Assembly (NCBI GenBank): GCA_964458935.1
Contig: CAYWKS010000029.1
Span: 1-39,554 of the forward strand
Length of the DNA: 39,554 bases
Direction: 5' to 3'
Source: CAYWKS01 sp964458935
Lineage (GTDB): Bacteria; Planctomycetota; Phycisphaerae; Phycisphaerales; Zrk34
Position numbers and translations under genes: made by a program. Below, piece by piece: positions 25,616-31,987 of this stretch (positions within the stretch are counted from its first letter, which is position 1; the number at the start of each line of letters is the position of its first letter). The notes under the pieces were generated by a model that made no database searches, had not been told where the DNA came from, and was given only the letters and a program-made list of their open reading frames with translations.

Positions 25616-25704
25616 GGAGCGGTGTCCGAGCGGCTGAAGGAACACGATTGGAAATCGTGTGTACCCCTTACGGGGTACCGTGGGTTCGAATCCCACCCGC
25701 TCCG
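25616..25704 (+). tRNA. tRNA-Ser(GGA)
   Basis: 89-nt type II tRNA. Acceptor GGAGCGG/CCGCTCC, anticodon stem CACGA/TCGTG with loop TTGGAAA (anticodon GGA, reading UCC/UCU). A long variable arm GTACCCC/GGGGTAC and T-arm GTGGG/CCCAC follow, with discriminator G73. No CCA is encoded. Confidence 0.95.
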
Positions 25705-25961
25705 TTCAGCAACAGTCACACCCGCCGCCGACCACCCGCGTTCGAGCGGAGGCAGCCATGGTCGGATCACGGCCGGCGGCCGGTTCGACGAAGATGCGAC
25801 CGGCCCCCGCAAACTGTGGGCGGCCGGTGATGACGATGGCTGCGCCACGCTCAAGATACGCCGGCTACCTGGCGGGCAGCGATGCGCTGCGTCCTGGCGC
25901 AGGGCCTGCTCGATCGCGGCTCGCGCCGCTGGTTAAGGTTGTTAGTTCTGGGGTGTGCCCG
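25705..25961. other. Non-coding stretch after tRNA-Ser
   Basis: No gene is supported. ACCGGCC (25798-25804) and GGCCGGT (25822-25828) form a stable hairpin without a T-run. Confidence 0.4.
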
Positions 25962-25991
25962 TTGACAGCTCGCCGCACCGGTCCCTAACTT
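25962..25991 (+). promoter_or_regulatory. Possible promoter of the second PEP-CTERM gene
   Basis: TTGACA (25962-25967), 18 bases, TAACTT (25986-25991). The -35 is perfect and the -10 weak. A leader of about 175 bases would follow, with a GTGGC/GCCAC hairpin (around 26136-26149) just before the ribosome binding site. Confidence 0.35.
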
Positions 25992-26170
25992 ACTCGCGTT
26001 AACTTCCTGCACGCCGCCCGTGAGTTCCGGGCATACGGGGCGGCACCGAGAGAGTCATCCTGGGTGAGAGCTTGGCTGAGCGTCAAGTTGTCGACCACGC
26101 GAAGTAGCGCGGCCGAGACTTGTCTGACACATGCGGTGGCTTGTGCCACACGCCAAAGGAGATCGGAAAG

Positions 26171-26905
26171 ATGCCCAAGTTCCACCTGTCCGTGCTGTTG
26201 ACCGCCCTGCTGCTCGGTGCCGCAACGCAGTACGCCCACGCCGTGCTCTTGCTGCGCGAGTTCGAAGGCGACCCCAATCGCTACAGCTATATCCTCGCCG
26301 GCAGCGAGCAGGCGATCGCCGAAGCCCGCTTCGGCAACAACGACGACGCCAACCCGCTCGTCGGTGACTGGGAGATCGGCGTGGGTACCGACACGCAAGC
26401 GAGCGGTCAGTTCGCCCAGGCCCAGCAGGCCTGGACCAGCGGCGACACCAACGCGTGGCGGCTGACGTACGACGATACCAGCAACCTTCTCAGCTTCACC
26501 GTCGCCGGCAACACCGTGAACTGGGACGTCGGCGAACTCACCGCCGACAATCTGTTCCTTCGGGGCTACTCCGGCACCGGCGCCGCTGCGGGCAACGGCA
26601 ACGAGACGCTCATCAGCAACGTCGTCCTCGACAGCCAGATCGTCGGCATCGATATCCACAGCGAGATCGACGAGCAAGGCGCCGAGTACCTGGCGATCTA
26701 CGACGCGTTCACCGGCTCCTTCGAGCTGACCGGTGACCTGCGGTTCGCCTGGTCCGAGGTCGATCCCCAACTGGCCGGCTCGCGCCCCGCGTTCCAGGTC
26801 AAGATCGCCGATGAAGTCGAGGGCACCAAGATTCCCGAACCGGCCACCGCCGGCCTGGTCCTGCTCGGCTTCGCCGCCCTCAGCACCCGCCGGCGCCATC
26901 GCTGA
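26171..26905 (+). CDS. Secreted PEP-CTERM sorting domain protein
   Basis: 244 residues. Signal peptide MPKFHLSVLLTALLLGAATQ, and a C-terminal tail IPEPATAGLVLLGFAALSTR ending in RRHR, which fits exosortase-dependent sorting. The middle is a 180-residue beta-rich, acidic region without a recognised domain. AAAGGAG lies about 10 bases before ATG 26171. No terminator is seen in the 179 bases before the convergent upp gene. Confidence 0.8.
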   Translation: MPKFHLSVLLTALLLGAATQYAHAVLLLREFEGDPNRYSYILAGSEQAIAEARFGNNDDANPLVGDWEIGVGTDTQASGQFAQAQQAWTSGDTNAWRLTYDDTSNLLSFTVAGNTVNWDVGELTADNLFLRGYSGTGAAAGNGNETLISNVVLDSQIVGIDIHSEIDEQGAEYLAIYDAFTGSFELTGDLRFAWSEVDPQLAGSRPAFQVKIADEVEGTKIPEPATAGLVLLGFAALSTRRRHR

Positions 26906-27084
26906 GCGACGATCGAAACCACCGGTGGCCCCGCTTGGCCATCGGTTGGGTCTGGTCGGCAACGTCGGCAACCGCGCGTCGAGGGGTTCGGCCCCATCCC
27001 CATCTCGACCGAAGGCCGGCGCTGACGCGGCCACGGTAGCCGTTGCCGACGCCGCGGGCGCTGGCACCGTCGTGAGGGTTGCTC

Positions 27085-27723
27085 TCATGCCGTGGGGGAG
27101 GCGGTGTGGAAGACCCGATCGCCCGCATCGCCGAGGCCGGGAACGATGAAGCCGGCGTCGTTGAGGCCTTCGTCGAGCGCGGCGATGTAGAGCTGACATC
27201 GCGGGAAGTCGCGCCGGACGCGCTCGACGCCGGTCGGGGCGGCCACGACCGCCATGAGCTTGAGGATCGGCACACCCCAGCGAGCCAGTGCGTCGAGCGC
27301 CGCGACCGCCGAACCGCCCGTTGCCAGCATCGGGTCCAGCACGATTGCCACGTCGGCCGGGCCATCCGCCGGCAGCTTGTTGTAGTAGTGGACCGGCTCG
27401 AGGGTCCGCTCGTCGCGGTACAGGCCGATGTGCCGGACCTCGGCGTCGGGGACCATCTCCAGCAGGGGATCGACCATGCCCAGCCCCGCGCGGAGGATCG
27501 GCACGACCGCCACGCGCTGGCTCAGCCGAACGCCCCGGGCGCAGCCGACGGGCGTGGTCACGTCGATCGGTGCGGTGGCCAGGTCGCCGGTCGCCGCCAC
27601 GGCGAGCATCCCGGTCACCCGCCGCAACGCCGCCCGAAACGCCGCCGGCGGCGTCGCCGCCGCACGCAGCTCCGCCACGCACGCCCCCGCCAGGGGGTGA
27701 TCGAGGTAGACCGGGTCCGCCAT
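27085..27723 (-). CDS. upp: Uracil phosphoribosyltransferase
   Basis: 212 residues. Salvages uracil to UMP with PRPP. The PRPP loop is VLDPMLATGGSA (residues 128-139), and the C-terminal GLGDAGDRVFHT matches the uracil-binding GDxGDRxFxT signature. ATG 27723 is preferred: an in-frame ATG at 27732 would overlap the TATGCT element that lies 7 bases upstream of 27723. Confidence 0.95.
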   Translation of the reverse strand: MADPVYLDHPLAGACVAELRAAATPPAAFRAALRRVTGMLAVAATGDLATAPIDVTTPVGCARGVRLSQRVAVVPILRAGLGMVDPLLEMVPDAEVRHIGLYRDERTLEPVHYYNKLPADGPADVAIVLDPMLATGGSAVAALDALARWGVPILKLMAVVAAPTGVERVRRDFPRCQLYIAALDEGLNDAGFIVPGLGDAGDRVFHTASPTA

Positions 27724-27730
27724 GGCCCCC

Positions 27731-27736
27731 AGCATA
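27731..27736 (-). promoter_or_regulatory. -10-like element of upp
   Basis: TATGCT on the minus strand ends 7 bases before ATG 27723; probable leaderless transcript. Confidence 0.4.
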
Positions 27737-27776
27737 CCCGATTCCCGCGCCAAATCGCTTTCTCACGCGATTGCGG

Positions 27777-27804
27777 TTGACACTGCCCGATGGCCGATCA
27801 TAAT
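27777..27804 (+). promoter_or_regulatory. Promoter of the aroF leader transcript
   Basis: A perfect TTGACA (27777-27782), a 16-base spacer and CATAAT (27799-27804). Transcription is expected to start about 27811, only 3 bases before the leader-peptide ATG. Confidence 0.7.
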
Positions 27805-27813
27805 TGCAGCAGC

Positions 27814-27891
27814 ATGAGTCATCGGTTCGCCTTTTTTGCGTGGTACTTCTTTAGCGGCTTTGATTCCGCAAGGGGTATGTTGCGAGGCTGA
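27814..27891 (+). CDS. Aromatic-rich leader peptide of the aroF attenuator
   Basis: 25 codons plus TGA. It begins MSHRFAFFAWYFFSGF: 8 of residues 5-16 are aromatic (Phe at 5, 7, 8, 12, 13, 16; Trp-10; Tyr-11). The remainder is DSARGMLRG. There is no Shine-Dalgarno, and the ATG lies 9 bases after the -10 element, so it is probably read from a leaderless or near-leaderless mRNA. The position between a strong promoter and an intrinsic terminator, upstream of the first gene of aromatic amino acid synthesis, matches the role of the E. coli PheL and TrpL leader peptides: the ribosome senses charged aromatic tRNAs. The peptide itself needs no further function. Confidence 0.85.
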   Translation: MSHRFAFFAWYFFSGFDSARGMLRG

Positions 27892-27924
27892 CCGACGCCG
27901 ACGAGCACACAGCAACGACGCCCC
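27867..27924 (+). promoter_or_regulatory. Antiterminator and anti-antiterminator segments of the aroF attenuator
   Basis: Segment 1 CGCAA (27867-27871) pairs with segment 2 TTGCG (27880-27884). Alternatively segment 2, taken as GGGGT plus TGTTGC (27872-27883), pairs with GCAACG (27912-27917) and GCCCC (27920-27924), forming 11 pairs (two G-U) around a small internal loop. The second pairing takes away the CCCC that starts the terminator stem, so the two structures exclude each other. A ribosome with Phe-16 (27859-27861) in its A site would cover segment 1 and leave segment 2 free. Confidence 0.75.
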
Positions 27925-27954
27925 GATGTGGAACACCACGCATCGGGGTTTTTT
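27921..27954 (+). terminator. Attenuator terminator of aroF
   Basis: CCCCGATG (27921-27928) pairs perfectly with CATCGGGG (27941-27948), followed by six T residues (27949-27954). An inner GTGG/CCAC helix can extend it. It lies 86 bases ahead of the aroF start and after the leader peptide stop. Confidence 0.88.
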
Positions 27955-27968
27955 GTTGACCGACCACC

Positions 27969-28003
27969 CCGAACCCTGAACCCCGAACCCGACACCCGAG
28001 CCC
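27969..28003 (+). repeat. Heptamer repeat between attenuator and aroF
   Basis: Five imperfect 7-base units, beginning CCGAACC, CTGAACC, CCGAACC, then degenerating. It lies between the terminator and the aroF ribosome binding site. Confidence 0.5.
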
Positions 28004-28040
28004 GGCCCGACGCGCCCGGCGCCAACCAAGGAGCACAGCC

Positions 28041-29078
28041 ATGATCGTCGTCATGCAACCCGGAGCCACCGAACAACAGATCCAGGAGGTCGTCGCCCGC
28101 GTGCGCGAGGCCGGCCTCAAGGACCAGGTCATCCACGGCACGGAACTGAGCGTCGTGGCCGTGATCGGCGACGATCGCAAGAAAGACCGCGAGGCGTACG
28201 AGACGCTGCCGGGTGTGCAGAAGGTCGTGCCGATCCTCGCGCCCTACAAGCGGTCGAGCATCGAGGTCAAGCCCGAGCGGACGCAGGTGCGGATCAGCGA
28301 CGACTGCGTGGTCGGCGGGCCGACCGTCCAGGTCATCGCCGGCCCGTGCAGCGTGGAGGACGCCGACCACATCCTGGCGATGGCGCGTCACGTGAAAGCG
28401 GCCGGCTGCACCGCGCTGCGCGGCGGGGCGTTCAAGCCCCGCACCAACCCCTACAGCTTCCAGGGCCACGGCGAGGATGGGCTGAAGATGCTCGCCGACG
28501 CCCGCGCCGAAACGGGCCTGGCCATCGTGACCGAGGTCGTCGCGCCCGGCGATGTCGAGCTGGTCAGCCAATACGCCGACTGCCTGCAGATCGGCACCCG
28601 CAACGCCCAGAACTTCGAGCTGCTCAAAGCCGCCGGCCAGCAGCCCAAGGCCGTGCTCTACAAGCGCGGCATGGCGATGACGCTCGACGAGTACCTGCTC
28701 GCCGCCGAGTACATCCTCGACGCCGGCAACGACAACGTCATCCTCTGTGAGCGGGGGATCCGCACGTTCGAGAACCACGTCCGCAACACGCTCAGCCTCG
28801 CCGCCATCGCCGAATGCCACAAGCGCTCGCACCTGCCGATCGCGTCGGACCCGTCGCACGGCTCGGGCCACGCCCACCTCGTGCCGTCGCTGACCTACGC
28901 TTCGATCGCCGCGGGCGCCGACGCGATCGTCCTCGAAGTCCACGACGACCCGCAGCACGCCATGACCGACGGGGCGCAGTCGGTGACGCCGGCCGTGCTC
29001 AATGAGATGATGCCGATCATGCGGCGGATCGCCGAGTCGATCAACCGCACGCTGTGCGGTGAGCCGGTGGCCGCGTGA
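28041..29078 (+). CDS. aroF: 3-deoxy-7-phosphoheptulonate (DAHP) synthase, type I-beta with ferredoxin-like regulatory domain
   Basis: 345 residues. Condenses PEP and erythrose 4-phosphate, the first step of the shikimate pathway. The N-terminal ~75 residues (MIVVMQPGATEQQIQEV onwards) form the ferredoxin-like domain known from the Thermotoga maritima enzyme, where it binds Tyr/Phe for feedback inhibition. The TIM barrel has the metal-binding Cys-103 in AGPCS, then ALRGGAFKPRTNPYSFQG, QIGTRNAQN and DPSHGSGH. AAGGAG lies 7 bases before ATG 28041. The gene sits behind an attenuator, so both expression and activity are probably tuned by aromatic amino acids. Confidence 0.96.
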   Translation: MIVVMQPGATEQQIQEVVARVREAGLKDQVIHGTELSVVAVIGDDRKKDREAYETLPGVQKVVPILAPYKRSSIEVKPERTQVRISDDCVVGGPTVQVIAGPCSVEDADHILAMARHVKAAGCTALRGGAFKPRTNPYSFQGHGEDGLKMLADARAETGLAIVTEVVAPGDVELVSQYADCLQIGTRNAQNFELLKAAGQQPKAVLYKRGMAMTLDEYLLAAEYILDAGNDNVILCERGIRTFENHVRNTLSLAAIAECHKRSHLPIASDPSHGSGHAHLVPSLTYASIAAGADAIVLEVHDDPQHAMTDGAQSVTPAVLNEMMPIMRRIAESINRTLCGEPVAA

Positions 29079-29090
29079 GCGCAGCGGGAT

Positions 29091-29801
29091 TCAGCCGGCG
29101 GCGATCGCCACGCTCGACGAACACCCGAGGCGGTCGGCGCCGGCGTCGAGCATGGCCAGGGCGTCGGCGCGCGTGCGGACCCCGCCCGAGGCCTTGACGC
29201 GCAGCCCGGCCGGATGGGCGTGCCGGCACATCAGCCGCACCGCCTCGACGCTCGCCCCGCCCGCCGGGTGAAACCCCGTCGAAGTCTTCACGAAGTCCAG
29301 GCCCGCGGCCTCCGCCGCGACGCACGCCCCGGCGATCCGTCGCTCGGCCAGCGCCGCGTCGTCGGTCTGCATCAGCACCGCCGACTCGATGATCACCTTG
29401 ATCACCAGGTCCGGGTTGGCGGCGCGACCGGAGGTGGCGATGCGGCGGAACTCCGTCGTCGCCGCCTCGACATCCGCGCAGAGCAATCCCGGCAGACCCG
29501 CCACGAAGTCGACCTCCTGAGCGCCCTGCTCGGCGGCCTGGACCGCCTCCATCGCCTTGATGCCCACGTCATTGGCCCCCAGCGGAAAGCCCACCACGGT
29601 GCAGGTCCGCACGGGCGAATCGCCCAGCGCCTCGCGGACGCGCTGCGTCCAGACGCCGTTCACGCACACCGACGCGAAACCGTGAGCCAGCGCTTCATCC
29701 ACGACCCGCCGCACCGCGGGCCAGTCGGCCTCGGGCTTGAGCAGCGTATGGTCGATCCGACTGGCGATGTCGTCGCGCGCGTGCATCGTGTGGTCAGTCA
29801 T
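29091..29801 (-). CDS. deoC: Deoxyribose-phosphate aldolase
   Basis: 236 residues. Splits deoxyribose 5-phosphate into acetaldehyde and glyceraldehyde 3-phosphate in deoxynucleoside breakdown. The Schiff-base lysine is about Lys-172 in FVKTSTGF; the second lysine lies in RVKASGGVRT (Lys-203) and the catalytic Asp in EVDFV (Asp-98). The N-terminus DIASRIDHTLLKP is typical. ATG 29801 is preferred, with TATGAT 6 bases upstream; ATG 29786 is a possible alternative. It converges with aroF (12 bases between stops). Confidence 0.95.
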   Translation of the reverse strand: MTDHTMHARDDIASRIDHTLLKPEADWPAVRRVVDEALAHGFASVCVNGVWTQRVREALGDSPVRTCTVVGFPLGANDVGIKAMEAVQAAEQGAQEVDFVAGLPGLLCADVEAATTEFRRIATSGRAANPDLVIKVIIESAVLMQTDDAALAERRIAGACVAAEAAGLDFVKTSTGFHPAGGASVEAVRLMCRHAHPAGLRVKASGGVRTRADALAMLDAGADRLGCSSSVAIAAG

Positions 29802-29807
29802 GCGGGC

Positions 29808-29813
29808 ATCATA
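29808..29813 (-). promoter_or_regulatory. -10-like element of deoC
   Basis: TATGAT on the minus strand ends 6 bases before ATG 29801; it overlaps the stop codon of the GH78 remnant. Confidence 0.45.
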
Positions 29814-30150
29814 ATCGAGTCCACGGTGTGCCGTGCCACGTTCGGGGTGCGAGGTCCGGGACTGGCGCGAGCGGCTGCGTCTGCTTGCCAGGCGTGAACC
29901 ACCCGGTCGTGTCGTCCGGCAGGGTGATGCTGCGCGAGATTCGATCACCATCGCGTGCGAGATCGACTTCGATCCAGCCGTTGGGTTGCGGCATGCGCCC
30001 CTTGGCGTGCTCGAGTTCTCCCAATTGGGGACGGATGTCGACGGCCTGGAAGCGAAAGCCGCCGGGGCGGATGCCCAACACGCTGGCGAAATAGTGGTAG
30101 ATCGGATGCGCGCCCCAGGCGTGGCAGTCGCTGCGTGAGGTCCTCGGCCG
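29809..30150 (-). pseudogene. Remnant of an alpha-L-rhamnosidase (GH78), C-terminal end only
   Basis: The frame carries RSDCHAWGAHPIYHYFASVLGI in sequence (shown in parts: RSDCHAWGAHPIYHYF, then ASVLGI), FRFQAVDIRPQLG, LEHAKGRMPQPNGWIEVDL and ends WTRL. This is the C-terminal part of a bacterial GH78 rhamnosidase, beginning at the (T)RSDCHAW motif. Upstream of about 30150 the similarity stops, and lpxD begins its 3' end at 30212, so at least several hundred residues, including the catalytic domain core, are missing. No start codon or ribosome site makes sense. It is probably a decaying relic left by deletion. Confidence 0.65.
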
Positions 30151-30211
30151 CCTGCACCGGTCCGCGTCGGCGACCGGCGAGCGCATATGCCGCCCGCGGT
30201 CCCGGCCGGGG

Positions 30212-31234
30212 TCAGCTCTCGCGGAGCTTCCTGCGGACCTGTTTCATGACCTCGGGCAATTGGCGAACGGCGGCGTACTGGCGGCCGGCCTTGTGGAATT
30301 CCTGTGCGGGGGAGCCGGCCCATGTTTCGCCGGCGGGCACGTCGTTCATGACCTGCGATCCGCCGGCGATCCGCGCCCCGGCGCCGACGGTGACGTGATC
30401 CTTGACGTCGCAGGCCCCGCCGATCTGCACGCCGTCGCCGATCTCGACGCTGCCGGCGAGGGCGGTGTGGCCGGCGACGACGACGCATTGGCCGAGGCGG
30501 CAGTTGTGGCCGACCTGCACGAGGTTATCGATCTTGCAGCCGTCGCCGATGACGGTCTGGCCGACCTTGGCGCGGTCGATGCAGGCGCCGGCGCCGATCT
30601 CGACGCCCTGGCCGATGGCGACGGTGCCGATCTGCGGGATCTTGACCAGGCCCGCGCCGCCGGGCGCGGGGCGGTAGCCGAACCCGTCGGCGCCGATGGC
30701 GGCGTTGGGGTGGATGATGCAACCGTCGCCGATGGTGCAGCGTTCGCGGACGACCACGCCGGGCCAGAGCACGGAGCCGCCGCCGATGACGGCATGGTCC
30801 ATGACGGTGACCGAGCCGTGGAGGATGGTCCCGGGGCCGATCTGCACGTGCGGGCCGACGTGGCACAGCGGCCCGACGCGTGCGGAGGCGGCGATGCGGG
30901 CGGTGGGGTTGACCACGGCGTGGTCATCGACGCCGTCGTTGGGCAGGACCGGCGGTGGGGCGAAGCGTTCGAGGACGGCGGCGAGGGCGAGGTCCACGTC
31001 GTCGACGACGATCAGCGCCCGATCGGGCCCGGGCTCGAGTTCGAGCTTCGCGTCGACGAGCGCGGCGGCGGCGGCGCTGTCGGCCCAGCGCTGGGCGTGC
31101 TTGTCGTCGCCGACGTACGTCAGGTACCCGGGCCGGGCGCGGTCGACGACCTCGACGGCCTCGAGGCTCAGGTCGGCCGGGCCGCGCAGCTCGCCCCCGA
31201 CGAGGTCGGCCAGTTCACGAGTGGTCATCGGCAT
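30212..31234 (-). CDS. lpxD: UDP-3-O-(3-hydroxyacyl)glucosamine N-acyltransferase
   Basis: 340 residues. Adds the N-linked acyl chain in lipid A synthesis. An N-terminal uridine-binding domain (LEAVEVVDRARPGYLTYVGD) precedes the left-handed beta-helix. The catalytic histidine is in VQVGHNCRLGQ, followed by AGHTALAGSVEIGDG. The end is a short alpha-helix. It is third in the order bamA-ompH-lpxD, the classic envelope cluster, with 38 bases to ompH. Two ATGs begin the protein (31234 and 31228); neither has a clear Shine-Dalgarno. Confidence 0.93.
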   Translation of the reverse strand: MPMTTRELADLVGGELRGPADLSLEAVEVVDRARPGYLTYVGDDKHAQRWADSAAAAALVDAKLELEPGPDRALIVVDDVDLALAAVLERFAPPPVLPNDGVDDHAVVNPTARIAASARVGPLCHVGPHVQIGPGTILHGSVTVMDHAVIGGGSVLWPGVVVRERCTIGDGCIIHPNAAIGADGFGYRPAPGGAGLVKIPQIGTVAIGQGVEIGAGACIDRAKVGQTVIGDGCKIDNLVQVGHNCRLGQCVVVAGHTALAGSVEIGDGVQIGGACDVKDHVTVGAGARIAGGSQVMNDVPAGETWAGSPAQEFHKAGRQYAAVRQLPEVMKQVRRKLRES

Positions 31235-31272
31235 GTCGATCGCTCACGAGGGTTGCGGCATCGGCGGCGGGC

Positions 31273-31872
31273 TCAGCGCTCGAACCCGGCGTTGAGCTTC
31301 TGCTTTACGCGTTCGGTCAGGTCGAGCCGATCCGCCGAGTACAGCACCTTGCGGACCTGGATCAGCCCGGCGATCTGCTGCTGGCTGGCGTTGGTGATGT
31401 CGGGGATGTGGTCGCGGAACAGGACGATGTCGTACCCCTCGGCCTGGGCGATGGTCTGGATGACATCGATCACCTTGCGGTAGATGGCTTCGAGCTGCAG
31501 CGCCTTCTCGTGCTCGATCTCGCGCTGGGCGACTTCGAGGTGGACGCGGAGGTCGATCAGAGCCTGCCGCAGTTCGTCCCGCTTGCGGGTGTAGTTGGGC
31601 GATTGGGTGTCCATGATCTCCAGGTCGGTCCGCAGGTTCTCGATCTGCTGCCGCTTGTCCTGCTCGAGCTTCTGGAGCTCGGCGATGCGGCCCTGGATGT
31701 TGGCCTCGACGTTGGCCCGCTCGTCGGACTCGTTGAAGACCTTCTGGACGTCGACGACGGCGACGGCGACGGGCTGTGCCGGGCCGGCCTGGCCACGAAG
31801 GTTCACGGCGAAGCCCGCGGCGAGCACGATCGCCGCGCCCAGGCCCATCATCATCATCTGTCGCGTCTGCAT
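31273..31872 (-). CDS. OmpH/Skp-family periplasmic chaperone
   Basis: 199 residues with a signal-like N-terminus (MMMMGLGAAIVLAAGFAVNL), an AVVDVQKVFNESDE strand, then a long charged coiled coil (about residues 55-130) and a short C-terminal part, as in Skp/OmpH. Skp holds unfolded outer-membrane proteins for the BAM complex. The position between bamA and lpxD is the conserved one. AAGGAG lies 8 bases before ATG 31872. Confidence 0.88.
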   Translation of the reverse strand: MQTRQMMMMGLGAAIVLAAGFAVNLRGQAGPAQPVAVAVVDVQKVFNESDERANVEANIQGRIAELQKLEQDKRQQIENLRTDLEIMDTQSPNYTRKRDELRQALIDLRVHLEVAQREIEHEKALQLEAIYRKVIDVIQTIAQAEGYDIVLFRDHIPDITNASQQQIAGLIQVRKVLYSADRLDLTERVKQKLNAGFER

Positions 31873-31987
31873 GGGGGTTGCTCCTTCCGGGTCATCCTGG
31901 AATCAGCGTTCAGGGGTCGGGGGGTGAGATTGCCTGCCTGTCACGATAGCCCCTCCGCGGGGCGAATGCATCCCGCCGGGGCGCCGC

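Noticed and set aside
27820..27928. CATCGG in codons 3-4 of the leader peptide as an alternative antiterminator, pairing with CCGATG of the terminator
   Set aside because: Only six pairs over a 100-base distance, and the site would be covered by the first initiating ribosome. The 27872-27883 helix is longer and correctly placed.
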